Shown in pieces: positions 1-8,136 of a stretch of DNA of 64,000 nucleotides. The stretch is from JANLYQ01 sp031365725 (GTDB lineage: Bacteria > Actinomycetota > Actinomycetes > JACCUZ01): assembly GCA_031365725.1 (NCBI GenBank), contig JANLYQ010000014.1, positions 62,001 through 126,000 on the forward strand. Direction: 5' to 3'. The position numbers were made by a program, and so were the translations under genes. The notes under the pieces were generated by a model, which worked only from the letters and a program-made list of their open reading frames with translations, was not told the origin of the DNA and did not search any database. Each line of letters starts with the position of its first letter. Within the stretch, counting starts at the first letter, position 1.

Positions 1-503
1 CCGGCCACACCCGGCGTTGCGAGGCCGACGGAAGCGAGCACTATCCGCGCAGCGACCCGGCTGTGATCATGCTGGTGCTCGATGCCGACGACCGGCTGCT
101 GCTGGGCCGGCAGACCTCGTGGCCGGAAGGTCGCTTCTCCACGCTCGCCGGTTTTGTCGAGCCGGGGGAGTCGCTGGAGTCCGCGGTCGCCCGCGAGGTC
201 GTCGAGGAGTCCGGCGTGATCGTCGACGACGTGACCTATCTCGGCAGCCAGCCGTGGCCGTTTCCCGCCAGCCTCATGGTCGGTTTCACCTCGCGCGCGC
301 TCACCACCGAGGTGACCCATCACGACGGCGAGCTGGCCGAGACCCGGTGGTATAGCCGGCAGGGCCTCACCGACGACATCGCGTCCGGCCGCCTGCAGGT
401 CGCCCCGTCGATCTCCATCGCCCGGCGTCTCATCGAGCACTGGTACGGCGGCCCGCTCCCCGTCGAGGGCCACTACGTGAACCCACCTCCAGAAGCCACC
501 TGA
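1..503 (+). CDS. nudC: NAD(+) diphosphatase NudC, C-terminal part
   Basis: The 5' end lies outside the window; the reading frame is open from base 3. The visible part starts with a Cys and the HYPRxDPAVI stretch that follows the zinc ribbon in NudC proteins. A complete NUDIX box follows (GFVEPGESLE...REVVEESG), then SQPWPFPxS, the signature that separates NudC from other NUDIX hydrolases. NudC hydrolyses NAD(H) to NMN(H) and AMP and removes NAD caps from RNA in the cytoplasm; that role is family knowledge. The order nudC-mrx1-uvrD2-whiB7 matches the mycobacterial block, which supports the call. The stop is TGA at 501-503. Confidence 0.93.
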   Translation, partial: GHTRRCEADGSEHYPRSDPAVIMLVLDADDRLLLGRQTSWPEGRFSTLAGFVEPGESLESAVAREVVEESGVIVDDVTYLGSQPWPFPASLMVGFTSRALTTEVTHHDGELAETRWYSRQGLTDDIASGRLQVAPSISIARRLIEHWYGGPLPVEGHYVNPPPEAT

Positions 504-600
504 GTTCTCACCCGTCTACCTCATCGCGCTGCTGAAACGAAGGCCCAGCCAGATGAACCATCCGGGGCGCGGACGTCACAGTCGAGCAGCGGGGATGCAG

Positions 601-644
601 CGCATGGCCACCCGGGTACGTCGGCGCATGGCCACCCGGGTACG
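601..644. repeat. Direct repeat, 20 bp, two copies
   Basis: CGCATGGCCACCCGGGTACG occurs at 601-620 and again at 625-644, separated by TCGG. The tail CCGGGTACGGCAGG of the second copy recurs once more at 675-688. The repeat lies in the gap after nudC, just upstream of a decayed DUF202 fragment. Confidence 0.85.
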
Positions 645-650
645 GCAGGA

Positions 651-783
651 GACAGTCATCCTGCCGAGGCGGGGCCGGGTACGGCAGGCGCGGCTGAGCC
701 TGACTACCGGATGAGCCTCGCGGTGGAGCGCACCTACCTGGCCTGGGTGGGCACTGCGCTGGCGATGATGGCCGGCGGGGGCC
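651..783 (+). pseudogene. DUF202 membrane protein remnant
   Basis: One frame in the nudC-mrx1 gap reads EPDYRMSLAVERTYLAW followed by VGTALAMMAGG. This resembles the start and first membrane helix of small DUF202 proteins, whose usual form is roughly EPDxRxxLAxERTxLAWxRTALAL. The similarity stops after about 44 codons: the frame then runs into unrelated GRWTGAPRQE sequence, and no in-frame ATG or GTG with a ribosome site precedes it. DUF202 proteins normally have about 100 residues and three helices, so this is a broken copy at best. The call rests on remembered family pattern and needs a profile search. Confidence 0.5.
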
Positions 784-886
784 GTTGGACAGGCGCGCCA
801 CGACAGGAGGCGAACAGTCACCTCAACAGGTGCAGATGCCGCTTGTCGCGACTGTTCGCCCACCTCACGTGGTCATTAGCGGGGCG

Positions 887-1129
887 TCACGCGGCGAGCT
901 TGGCCTTGATCTGGCCGATGCTGGGGTTGGTCAGCGCGCTGCCGTCGGGGAACACCAGCGTCGGCACGGTCTGGTTGCCGCCGTTGACCGACATGACCAG
1001 CTCGGTGGCCGCGGGGTCGTTCTCGATGTCGACGATCTCGTAGGCGATGCCTTCGCGCTCCATCTGGTCCTTCAGCCGGCGGCAGTAGCCGCACCAGGCG
1101 GTGCTGTACATCGTGACCGAGCTCGACAC
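887..1129 (-). CDS. mrx1: Mycoredoxin (glutaredoxin-like)
   Basis: An 80-residue thioredoxin-fold protein with the CGYC active site at Cys13 and Cys16, the TVPTL cis-proline segment near residues 54-58 and a short C-terminal helix. Mycoredoxins reduce mycothiol mixed disulfides in the cytoplasm of actinobacteria. It lies between nudC and uvrD2 as in mycobacteria, but on the opposite strand to both here. The length is normal for the family. A long antisense frame across it (785-1321) is a high-GC shadow. Confidence 0.9.
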   Translation of the reverse strand: MSSSVTMYSTAWCGYCRRLKDQMEREGIAYEIVDIENDPAATELVMSVNGGNQTVPTLVFPDGSALTNPSIGQIKAKLAA

Positions 1130-1263
1130 GTAGAGATCCCTTCGCTGGCGGCGGGCGGACAGCCACGCCTGTCACGGCGTACAACGCAGGAGGCCCGAGG
1201 GTGCTTCCCGCGCGGACCACGACCTGGCACGGACGTGTCCGGGGCCGCTGCGAGGATGGACCG

Positions 1264-3453
1264 GTGCCCCCCTCCGCCGACGACCTCCTCGCCGCGCTGG
1301 ACCCTGAGCAGCGCGAGGTAGCGACCACGCTGCAGGGCCCGCTGTGCGTCCTGGCCGGCGCCGGCACCGGTAAGACCCGAGCCATCACCTCCCGGATCGC
1401 GTACGGCGTCGCGACCGGCGTCTACGTGCCCCAGCGGGTGCTGGCCGTCACCTTCACCGCACGTGCCGCCGGGGAGATGCGCACCCGGCTGCGCGACCTC
1501 GGCGCCCAGGGGGTGCAGGCTCGCACCTTCCACGCCGCGGCACTGCGGCAGCTGCGCTACTTCTGGCCGCGGCACGTCGGTGGCGAGCTGCCCGAGCTGG
1601 TCTCGCACAAGGCGGCGCTGGTGGCCGAGGCGGCAGGCCGGCTGCGGCTGGCCACTGACCGCGCGACGGTGCGCGACCTCAGCGCCGAGGTGGAATGGGT
1701 CAAGGTCACCATGACCGACCGCGACGACTATCCGGCGGCCGCAGCGAAGGCTTCACGGGTGCCGCCGGCCGGGCTCGACGCCGCGACCGTCATGCGACTG
1801 CTGACGACCTACGAGCAGGTCAAACGCGACCGGTCGGTCATCGACTTCGAGGACGTGCTGCTCTACACCGTCGGGCTGATGGCCGAGCACCGCCAGGTCG
1901 CCGACGCCGTGCGCGGTCAATATCACCACGTCGTCGTCGACGAGTACCAGGACGTCAGCCCGCTGCAGCAGGCGCTGCTCGACCAGTGGCTCGGCGACCG
2001 CGACGAGGTGTGCGTGGTCGGCGACCCGAGCCAGACGATCTACACCTTCGCCGGTGCGTCGCCGGAGTTCCTGCTCGGCTTCCGCGGCCGGCATCCCACG
2101 GCCGCTCAGGTGCGCCTCGTCCGTGACTACCGCTCGACACCTCAGGTCGTCGCCCTGGCCAACCGGATCGTGACCGGCAGCGCGAGCGGTCGGCGTACCG
2201 CCCTCGAGCTGGTGGCCCAGCGCCCCGCCGGACCCGCACCGGACCTGCGCGAGCTCTCCGACGAGCCCGCTGAGGCGCGCCACGTCGCCGCCCGCGTCAA
2301 GGCGCTGGTCGCCGCGGGCTCACCGGCGCGGGAGATCGCCGTGCTGTTCCGCACCAACGGGCAGAGCGAGGCTTACGAGCAGGCCCTCGCCGACGCCGGC
2401 GTGCCCTACCTCCTACGTGGCGGCGAACGGTTCTTCGACCGACCCGAGGTGCGTGAGGCGCGGCTGCTGCTGCGCGGCGCAGCCCGGTCCGCGGAGGTCG
2501 ACGACGAGGGTGCGACCGATGCGGGCGCGGGTCTTGCCGCGACGGTGCGTGCGGTGCTCTCCGGCACCGGCTGGAGCACCACACCGCCGGAGGGTGCGGG
2601 CGCGATCCGCGAGCGCTGGGAGTCACTCGCCGCGCTGGTCCGGCTCGCCGAGGAGCTTGCTGCGACCCGGGGCGACGACGAGCCGCGGGCGACGGTGCGT
2701 GACCTCGTGGTCGAGCTCGACGAACGCGCAGACGCCCAGCACGCGCCTGCGGTCGAGGGCGTCACCCTGGCCTCGCTGCACGCCGCCAAGGGCCTCGAGT
2801 GGGATGCCGTCTTCCTGGTCGGGGTCAGCGAGGGCATGCTGCCCATCACCTACGCCGAGACCCCCGAGCAGATCGAGGAAGAGCGCCGACTGCTCTACGT
2901 CGGGGTCACCCGCGCTCGTGAGCACCTCTCGATCACCTGGTCGCTGGCCCGCTCGCCGGGTGGCCGGGGCAGCCGACGTCCGTCGCGGTTCCTCGACGGC
3001 CTGCACACGTCTACCGCCGCGCAACCGGCCGCCGCCCGCGGAGCCAAGGCGCGCAAGGGACCCTCCGTCTGCCGGGTCTGCGGCAAGGCCCTCACCGCCC
3101 CGGTGGCCCGCAAGCTGGGGCGCTGCGAGGACTGCCCGTCGGCCTACGACGAGGAGCTCTTCGAACGGCTGCGCACCTGGCGGGGCGAGCAGGCCAAGGC
3201 CGCCAGCGTGCCGGCCTACGTCGTCTTCACCGACGCCACGTTGACCGCGCTCGCCGAGCTCCGGCCCACGACCGAGCGAGCGTTGCTCTCGGTGTCCGGC
3301 ATCGGCAAGACCAAGCTCGACCGCTACGGCGCCGACGTGCTCGCGCTGTGCGCCGGCGAGAGCACCGCCGGCAGCTGCCCGAAAGGTCACGATCCGGCCG
3401 CGACCGGAAATTCGTCGGGTAATTCGATTGCACCACCCGCAGACCTTCCCTAA
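1264..3453 (+). CDS. uvrD2: ATP-dependent DNA helicase UvrD2
   Basis: A superfamily 1A helicase of 729 residues from the GTG at 1264, chosen because GAGGATGGA lies just upstream; the frame stays open to 1201. Walker A is GAGTGKTR near residue 33, the Walker B/motif II segment is VVDEYQD near 224, motif V contains LHAAKGLEW near 503, and motif VI is LLYVGVTRAREHL near 544. The C-terminal part carries two CxxC pairs (Cys603/606 and Cys621/624) followed by an HRDC domain at about 645-700. This combination is diagnostic of actinobacterial UvrD2. It unwinds DNA 3'-5' in repair; the mycobacterial enzyme is known to be essential. Its 3' end carries the whiB7 promoter. Confidence 0.95.
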   Translation: MPPSADDLLAALDPEQREVATTLQGPLCVLAGAGTGKTRAITSRIAYGVATGVYVPQRVLAVTFTARAAGEMRTRLRDLGAQGVQARTFHAAALRQLRYFWPRHVGGELPELVSHKAALVAEAAGRLRLATDRATVRDLSAEVEWVKVTMTDRDDYPAAAAKASRVPPAGLDAATVMRLLTTYEQVKRDRSVIDFEDVLLYTVGLMAEHRQVADAVRGQYHHVVVDEYQDVSPLQQALLDQWLGDRDEVCVVGDPSQTIYTFAGASPEFLLGFRGRHPTAAQVRLVRDYRSTPQVVALANRIVTGSASGRRTALELVAQRPAGPAPDLRELSDEPAEARHVAARVKALVAAGSPAREIAVLFRTNGQSEAYEQALADAGVPYLLRGGERFFDRPEVREARLLLRGAARSAEVDDEGATDAGAGLAATVRAVLSGTGWSTTPPEGAGAIRERWESLAALVRLAEELAATRGDDEPRATVRDLVVELDERADAQHAPAVEGVTLASLHAAKGLEWDAVFLVGVSEGMLPITYAETPEQIEEERRLLYVGVTRAREHLSITWSLARSPGGRGSRRPSRFLDGLHTSTAAQPAAARGAKARKGPSVCRVCGKALTAPVARKLGRCEDCPSAYDEELFERLRTWRGEQAKAASVPAYVVFTDATLTALAELRPTTERALLSVSGIGKTKLDRYGADVLALCAGESTAGSCPKGHDPAATGNSSGNSIAPPADLP

Positions 3454-3456
3454 CCT
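3428..3456 (+). promoter_or_regulatory. Probable whiB7 promoter
   Basis: A -35 box TTGCAC (3428-3433) and a -10 box TAACCT (3451-3456) are separated by 17 bp inside the last codons and stop of uvrD2. Immediately upstream is an unusually A/T-rich stretch (about 3407-3427, with AAATTCG and TAATTCG). Known whiB7 promoters carry an A/T-rich WhiB7 binding element just upstream of the -35 box, so this fits autoregulation. Transcription would begin near 3463, giving a leader of roughly 590 nt. Confidence 0.6.
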
Positions 3457-3523
3457 CGGGCGAAAGCGGGTAAGCCCTTCGGGGTCCCGGGCCGACATCG
3501 AGGCAGTGAAGGAGGTGGGCATC

Positions 3524-3799
3524 GTGAAGAACATCGAGATCATCGAGCGGGCGCGCGTGTGCTCGCCGTTCCTGCTGTCCGGCCTCTCGGGCGGCATCTC
3601 GGTCATGCGCCGCCGGCCCGTCAGCGGCATGAGCCTCGCTCTCGCTCGCACCGCTGACTGGGGCACCGCTCTGTCCTCCGGCAGCGCTGCCAGCGCGTTC
3701 CTGCCGTTCACCGAGACGTTCGGTGCGTACGCGGATACCGCTGACACGAATGACGTCATCACCCCCGTCGGGACCCGTTCCTGGAGCCCGCCTGTGTAG
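3524..3799 (+). CDS. Upstream ORF in the whiB7 leader (91 aa)
   Basis: A GTG at 3524 lies 8 nt after a perfect AAGGAGG Shine-Dalgarno (3509-3515) and opens a 91-codon frame ending with TAG at 3799. The peptide begins MKNIEIIERARVCSPFLL and matches no domain I recognise. It sits between the whiB7 promoter and an intrinsic terminator that begins 25 nt after its stop. In mycobacteria and Streptomyces, whiB7/wblC is controlled by translation of a leader ORF: ribosome stalling by antibiotics favours an antiterminator. I infer the same role here, so the peptide sequence itself may matter less than its translation. This ORF is rather long for that role, so an independent protein function stays possible. 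Confidence 0.65.
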   Translation: MKNIEIIERARVCSPFLLSGLSGGISVMRRRPVSGMSLALARTADWGTALSSGSAASAFLPFTETFGAYADTADTNDVITPVGTRSWSPPV

Positions 3800-3823
3800 G
3801 TCCTCACCTCACACCGGCACTCC

Positions 3824-3866
3824 AAGGCCGCGGAACCCGACACCCGGGATCCGCGGCCTTTTTCTG
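3824..3866 (+). terminator. Attenuator-type intrinsic terminator before whiB7
   Basis: AGGCCGCGG (3825-3833) pairs with CCGCGGCCT (3851-3859), followed by a run of five T. It sits downstream of the leader ORF and about 190 nt upstream of the whiB7 start. A strong terminator inside a leader, before the gene, is the layout of transcription attenuation. Confidence 0.85.
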
Positions 3867-4055
3867 TTGTCCGCCGCCCTCCCGCCGGCCGAGCCGACCA
3901 CTCCGATCCCACCGTCCGCCAGCCTCCCGCCCACCGGTGAGGGGCCCGACCACCGAAGGCCACCACCCATGGCTCTCCTGACCGCACCTGACCAGCGGAC
4001 CGGGCGCCCACCCGGCGCACCGGCCGCAGTGACCACACCGACGGAGGTGACACCC

Positions 4056-4379
4056 ATGTTCGCAACCCTCGACCTCGACCCGCAGATCCACTCGCTGCAG
4101 GCGACGTACGACCTCTCGGATCTCGCCGGCCGGGTCGTCGAGCAACAGCTGCCGTGCCGCATCAACGACCCGGAGCTGTTCTTCGCCGACTCACCCGCTG
4201 ACGTGGAGCTCGCGAAGGCTCTCTGCGCCGGCTGCCCCGCCCGACTCGTCTGCCTCGCCGGTGCTCTCGAGCGCCAAGAACCGTGGGGCGTCTGGGGCGG
4301 CGAGTGGTTCGTCCAGGGAGTAGTTGTCGCCCGCAAGCGGCCGCGAGGCCGCCCGCGCAAGTCCGAGGTTGCCGCGTGA
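4056..4379 (+). CDS. whiB7: Transcriptional regulator WhiB7
   Basis: A 107-residue Wbl protein. The four Fe-S ligands are Cys34, Cys57, Cys60 and Cys66. GVWGG lies at 78-82 and is followed by the AT-hook RGRPRK at 97-102, which marks WhiB7 among Wbl proteins. The ATG at 4056 is preceded by GGAGGTGA; an in-frame ATG at 3969 lacks a good site. WhiB7 binds the primary sigma factor and A/T-rich promoter DNA and induces intrinsic resistance to ribosome-targeting antibiotics (family knowledge). It follows uvrD2 as in mycobacteria and has a leader ORF plus terminator upstream. The stop overlaps a GTG, but translation of the next gene more probably starts at 4487. Confidence 0.95.
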   Translation: MFATLDLDPQIHSLQATYDLSDLAGRVVEQQLPCRINDPELFFADSPADVELAKALCAGCPARLVCLAGALERQEPWGVWGGEWFVQGVVVARKRPRGRPRKSEVAA

Positions 4380-4486
4380 ACGCGCGCCACCTCACCACCG
4401 TCGTCCCCAGTGCTGCCGCCGTCGCCGCAGCTCAGGAGCCGGCGTCGCTCGACCACCAGACGCATGACCCGAACAGGAGCTTTGAG

Positions 4487-4657
4487 ATGCAACTCATGCA
4501 TGAAGATCTGGCGCGTGCTCATAGTCAGCAGCGCCTCGAGGAGACCGTCCGTCGTGAACGGAGTCGTCGGCTGGTGCTCGCCCTCCGGGCGTCGCGCCGG
4601 GCCGAAGAATCCGTGATGCGGACTCGTCGGATCCTCGCCTCCGTCGTCGTCGGGTGA
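4487..4657 (+). CDS. Small conserved helical protein
   Basis: A 56-residue, highly charged protein starting MQLMHEDLARAHSQQRLEE. The ATG at 4487 has AGGAG 8-9 nt upstream. The frame also opens at a GTG (4376) overlapping the whiB7 stop, but that would add a low-complexity leader without a ribosome site. No Cys and no membrane segment; predicted mainly helical with many Arg. Similar short proteins beginning M..ELARA are common in actinobacteria and are of unknown function. It lies between whiB7 and a strong terminator, so it may be co-transcribed with whiB7. Confidence 0.65.
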   Translation: MQLMHEDLARAHSQQRLEETVRRERSRRLVLALRASRRAEESVMRTRRILASVVVG

Positions 4658-4689
4658 CCGACCGGCAAGGCGAGCACGAAGAACCAGAC

Positions 4690-4726
4690 AAGGCCCCGAC
4701 CGCAGCAGCGCGGTCGGGGCCTTGTT
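4690..4726 (+). terminator. Intrinsic terminator after the whiB7 unit
   Basis: A perfect 14-bp stem, AAGGCCCCGACCGC (4690-4703) with GCGGTCGGGGCCTT (4709-4722), and a loop of five bases, followed by a short T-containing tail. It closes the whiB7 transcription unit. Confidence 0.85.
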
Positions 4727-4793
4727 GCGTGTGGTGGCTGCCATGATCCGGGGTACGTCGTGAGCGGCGGCGACCAGACCCGGGGAGGAGCCC

Positions 4794-5702
4794 ATGTCCG
4801 AGAAGTCGACAGTCGAGGTGGACGGACGCCGCCTCGCCTTGACCAATCTCGACAAGGTGCTGTTCCCGGACGGCTTCACCAAGGGCGAGGTGGTCGACTA
4901 CTACGCGCGCATCGCCCCGGTGTTGCTGCCGCACATCGCGGACCGGCCCATGTCGTTCCAACGCTTCCCCGATGGCACGGCCAGCAAGGGATTTTTCGCC
5001 AAGAACGCGCCGAAGGGCACGCCCGAGTGGGTGCGCACTGTGCGGCTGCCGGCGCCCGGCAGCAGCAAGGACCGCGAGACCCTGGACTACGTCGTCGTCG
5101 GTGACCTGCCGACGCTGATCTGGGCGGCCAACCTGGCGGCGCTCGAGCTGCACGTGCCGCAGTGGAGGGTCGGTCCGCGCGGGGCGGTGCACGACCCGGA
5201 CCGGCTGGTGCTCGACCTCGACCCCGGTGCGCCGGCCACGGCTGTCGAGTGTGCGGAGGTCGCGCTGCTGCTGCGCGACCTGCTGATCGCCGACGGTCTC
5301 ACCCCAGTCGTGAAGTCGTCGGGGTCCAAAGGCCTGCAGCTCTACGCCTCGGTCGAGCCGGCACCGGACCGGCGTACGTCGGGATATGCCCACGACCTGG
5401 CCCGCCGGCTCGAGAAGTCCCACCCCCGGCTGGTGGTGTCGCAGATGCGCAAGGACCTGCGAGGCGGCAAGGTGTTCGTCGACTGGAGCCAGAACAACGC
5501 AGCCAAGACGACCGTCGCGCCTTACGCACTGCGGGCCCGGCCCGAGCCGTGGGTCTCGACGCCGCTGACCTGGGCGGAGGTCGAGGCGGTCACCGACCCC
5601 GAGGACGTGCGGTTCCGTGCCGGCGAGGCGCTAGCCCGGGTTGATGCGCACGGCGATCTCTTCGCGCTGTTGCTCGAGCCCGGCGCGTCGTTGCCGACCT
5701 AG
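4794..5702 (+). CDS. LigD-type DNA polymerase/primase domain protein
   Basis: A 302-residue stand-alone archaeo-eukaryotic primase fold as in the polymerase domain of LigD. The metal-binding DLDP motif lies near residues 141-144, the nucleotide-binding SSGSKGLQLY near 177, and VFVDWSQN near 227 carries the third catalytic Asp. The N-terminal LTNLDKVLFP and the MSFQRFPDG stretch are typical. No ligase or phosphoesterase domain is attached, as in the Prim-PolC-like proteins of actinobacteria. Such enzymes fill gaps with ribonucleotides in end joining or excision repair; that is family knowledge. It follows a terminator and is probably its own unit. Confidence 0.9.
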   Translation: MSEKSTVEVDGRRLALTNLDKVLFPDGFTKGEVVDYYARIAPVLLPHIADRPMSFQRFPDGTASKGFFAKNAPKGTPEWVRTVRLPAPGSSKDRETLDYVVVGDLPTLIWAANLAALELHVPQWRVGPRGAVHDPDRLVLDLDPGAPATAVECAEVALLLRDLLIADGLTPVVKSSGSKGLQLYASVEPAPDRRTSGYAHDLARRLEKSHPRLVVSQMRKDLRGGKVFVDWSQNNAAKTTVAPYALRARPEPWVSTPLTWAEVEAVTDPEDVRFRAGEALARVDAHGDLFALLLEPGASLPT

Positions 5703-5799
5703 CGACCCCCGCCGTCCGCCTGCGAAACAGGCTGTGGACGAACGGTTCGAGGTGCCGTTGCGCTCCTAGGCTGGATCGCGACGGGAGGGGCGGTGTCAC

Positions 5800-6078
5800 A
5801 TGCAGCTGAGGGTGGAGACCAAGGCGCTGGTCGATGCGGGCCGACTGCTCGGGTCGCACGCTGACAGGTTGCGCGACCAGTCGCAGCAGTGCGCACGGAT
5901 CGCCGAGGCGTTGCACGACCCGACTTTGGTCCACGGTGGTCGGCTGCTCGCTGATGTCGCCGCGGACCTGCTCGAGGTGGTGGCGATGGACCTCGACCTG
6001 CTCGCAGGACGGGTGCAGACCGGCGCCGTGGTCTATGACCGCACCGAGATCGCCGTACGCCGGTCAGAGGGGGGCTGA
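5800..6078 (+). CDS. WXG100-like small helical protein
   Basis: A 92-residue, cysteine-free, helical protein starting MQLRVETKALVDAGRLLG, with a size and heptad-like spacing similar to ESX/WXG100 partners, although no WxG turn is visible. The ATG has GGGAGGGG about 9 nt upstream. It ends 3 nt before the DUF1023 gene, so the two are surely co-transcribed and probably translationally coupled. The next protein has a long helical N-terminal half, which suggests that this one is its binding partner. Function unknown. Confidence 0.7.
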   Translation: MQLRVETKALVDAGRLLGSHADRLRDQSQQCARIAEALHDPTLVHGGRLLADVAADLLEVVAMDLDLLAGRVQTGAVVYDRTEIAVRRSEGG

Positions 6079-6081
6079 GCC

Positions 6082-7938
6082 GTGCGTCCAGAGCCGGGCC
6101 TCGGTGGCCATGCCGATCCGTCGTTGAGCTATCCGGCCGACGACCCGGGCGACCTGCTCGACGCGGCGGTGCGCTGCGCCCGTCTCGCGGGGTTCGCCGT
6201 CGATGCCCGGGCCGGATTGACGGCTCTGGGTGTGGGGCTGCAGGGCGCGTGGGAGGGCTCGGCTGCGCGCGGCTGTCACGACGAGCTGGTGGCCGCATCG
6301 GCAACGGTGGCGGCTGTGGTGCCGGCGCTGCACGGGGCCGTGCCCTTGTTTCGACGGCACGCGGAGGTGCTCGCATCGGCGCGGGCCGAGATCGACGGGC
6401 TGCGCCGCGAGCTGGCCGACCTGCTGGAGGCGCGTCGGCACGCGCTCGCGGTCGAGGCGGCAGCCGGGTCGGCCACTCTGGCTGCCCTGCCCGCTCTCCC
6501 GTCGTCGGGTCATCGTGGGGAGCCGGTGGGGCTGCGGGACCAGGCGGCTCGCGCCGTCGCGGCTGAGCAGGTCGCTGCGCTTGCAGCGCTGCGGGCCCGG
6601 CATGCCGCGGTGCTGGACCAGGTGCGCCTCCATGCGCGAGGCACCGGGGGCGGGCTCGCCCTTGCGGCCGCTGACGTGCTGCCGCACGTCCGGTCTCAGG
6701 GCCACGGGGGGAAGTCGCACGCCGACCTACCGAGCAGCAACGGCGGGGTGCGAGGAGTCGGCGATCAGGAGGCCCAGCTGGTGGCGCGTCTGCCCTTGCT
6801 GGCCGCGGCCCGGCTAGCGGCCGGTGTCACGCTCGCCGGCCCGGCGCCGGCCACCGGCACACCAGCCGACCAGGTGCGGCAGTGGTGGTCGGCCTTGACC
6901 ACCGACGAGCAGCAGCGCGTCGTCCGGCAGCAGGCGCGGGCCGTCGGAGGCTTGGACGGGCTGCCCGCCGCAGTCCGCAGTGCAGCCAATGAGCAGCGGC
7001 TCGGTGCTGCAGTGGCCCGTCTGGCCGGTCGGTCGGACCCGACCGAGGCCGAGGCCCGACTGCTGGCGACCTGCCTGCTGCTTCGCGCGCTGCTGGCGAA
7101 GATCCGTGGTCACCGCGACCCGGCGAGTCTGGTCCCCGACACCGCAGCGCTGCTGGTGTGGCGCCCGGCCGCCTATGCCGCGCAGGGTCGGGCTGCACTC
7201 GTGGTCGGCGACCTGGACCGGGCCGACAACGTCGCCGTGCTGGTGCCGGGCTTCGGCACCGACGTACGCGGCTCGATGCACGGCATGACGACCGACGCGC
7301 TGCGGGTCACCGACCAGGCCCGACGCGAGGTGCCGGACCAGACGACGGCGACGGTGGCGTGGGTCGGCTACGACGCGCCCGGGGTGCTGGGGGTGGGCTT
7401 CTCCGCCGCTGCCCGGGCGGGGGCTGTCGTCCTCGCGCACGACCTGCTCGGTCTGCAAGCAGCCCGGTCGCTGCCGCCGCACCTCACCGTGGTCGGCCAC
7501 TCCTACGGCAGCACCACAGCTGGCACTGCCCTGCGCGACGACCGCACCGGAGCCGACGACCTCGTGCTGCTGGGCAGTCCCGGCGCCGGGGTGGACCGCG
7601 CTACGGCCTTCGGTCTCGGGCCGGGTCATGTGTTCGTGGGCGCGAGCAGTCGTGACCCGGTGAGCTACCTGGAGCGGTTCGGCACGGACCCCACCCACGC
7701 CGGCTTCGGCGGTGTCCGGTTCCGGGCCGAGGACCCGACCCGCTCGCCATGGCACCTCGCGGTCGGGGACCACCTCAAGTACTACAACGCAGGCAGTGAG
7801 TCCCTGACCAACATCGTGCATGTGGTGGTAGGCGAGGGGTCCGACGTCACGCTGGCCGACTACCGCCCCGACGTGCCGTGGCGGCCGGAAGGCATCAGCG
7901 ACGACCCCGAGACCTACCGTGTCCCGAAGACGCGGTGA
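6082..7938 (+). CDS. DUF1023 alpha/beta-hydrolase protein
   Basis: A 618-residue protein of two parts. The first 250 or so residues are helical and Ala-rich, like WXG/PE-type modules. The rest is a DUF1023 alpha/beta hydrolase: VLVPGFGTDVRGSMHGM near 388, the nucleophile elbow GHSYGST near 471, and a C-terminal WHLAVGDHLKYYN segment that probably holds the His. No signal peptide is visible, so if it is exported the route would be ESX-like. It starts with GTG 3 nt after the small helical gene. Related proteins occur beside WXG100 genes in many actinobacteria; the substrate is unknown. Confidence 0.82.
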   Translation: MRPEPGLGGHADPSLSYPADDPGDLLDAAVRCARLAGFAVDARAGLTALGVGLQGAWEGSAARGCHDELVAASATVAAVVPALHGAVPLFRRHAEVLASARAEIDGLRRELADLLEARRHALAVEAAAGSATLAALPALPSSGHRGEPVGLRDQAARAVAAEQVAALAALRARHAAVLDQVRLHARGTGGGLALAAADVLPHVRSQGHGGKSHADLPSSNGGVRGVGDQEAQLVARLPLLAAARLAAGVTLAGPAPATGTPADQVRQWWSALTTDEQQRVVRQQARAVGGLDGLPAAVRSAANEQRLGAAVARLAGRSDPTEAEARLLATCLLLRALLAKIRGHRDPASLVPDTAALLVWRPAAYAAQGRAALVVGDLDRADNVAVLVPGFGTDVRGSMHGMTTDALRVTDQARREVPDQTTATVAWVGYDAPGVLGVGFSAAARAGAVVLAHDLLGLQAARSLPPHLTVVGHSYGSTTAGTALRDDRTGADDLVLLGSPGAGVDRATAFGLGPGHVFVGASSRDPVSYLERFGTDPTHAGFGGVRFRAEDPTRSPWHLAVGDHLKYYNAGSESLTNIVHVVVGEGSDVTLADYRPDVPWRPEGISDDPETYRVPKTR

Positions 7939-7951
7939 GGCAGGAGGTCTG

Positions 7952-8116
7952 ATGGAGGAACCGGTGCGGTGCGCGAGCTGTGGCGCGCAGGCCGAGCACC
8001 CGCCGCTGGGTTGGTCCCTGTCGGTGGAGAACGGCGTGCGCGTGCACCGCTGCGACGCGTGCAGCCGGGAGCAGGTGCGCTCGATGGAGGCCAAGCTCGA
8101 CCCCGAGTGGTGGTGA
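7952..8116 (+). CDS. Small zinc-ribbon protein (54 aa)
   Basis: An ATG with CAGGAGG 6-7 nt upstream opens a 54-residue protein, MEEPVRCASCG... with two CxxC knuckles (CASC and CDAC) about 29 residues apart, a likely zinc ribbon, ending in LDPEWW. It starts 13 nt after the DUF1023 gene and probably belongs to the same operon. Short proteins of this type are common in actinobacteria and have no assigned role. Confidence 0.75.
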   Translation: MEEPVRCASCGAQAEHPPLGWSLSVENGVRVHRCDACSREQVRSMEAKLDPEWW

Positions 8117-8136
8117 GTCCTCAGTTCGAGGGGCCG

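Noticed and set aside
711..1043. 110-codon plus-strand frame as a complete DUF202 gene
   Set aside because: Only the first helix matches; the rest is antisense to mycoredoxin, so it is kept only as a remnant.
2623..4065. 480-codon minus-strand frame
   Set aside because: It is antisense to uvrD2 and the whiB7 leader, is low complexity, and arises from third-position GC bias.
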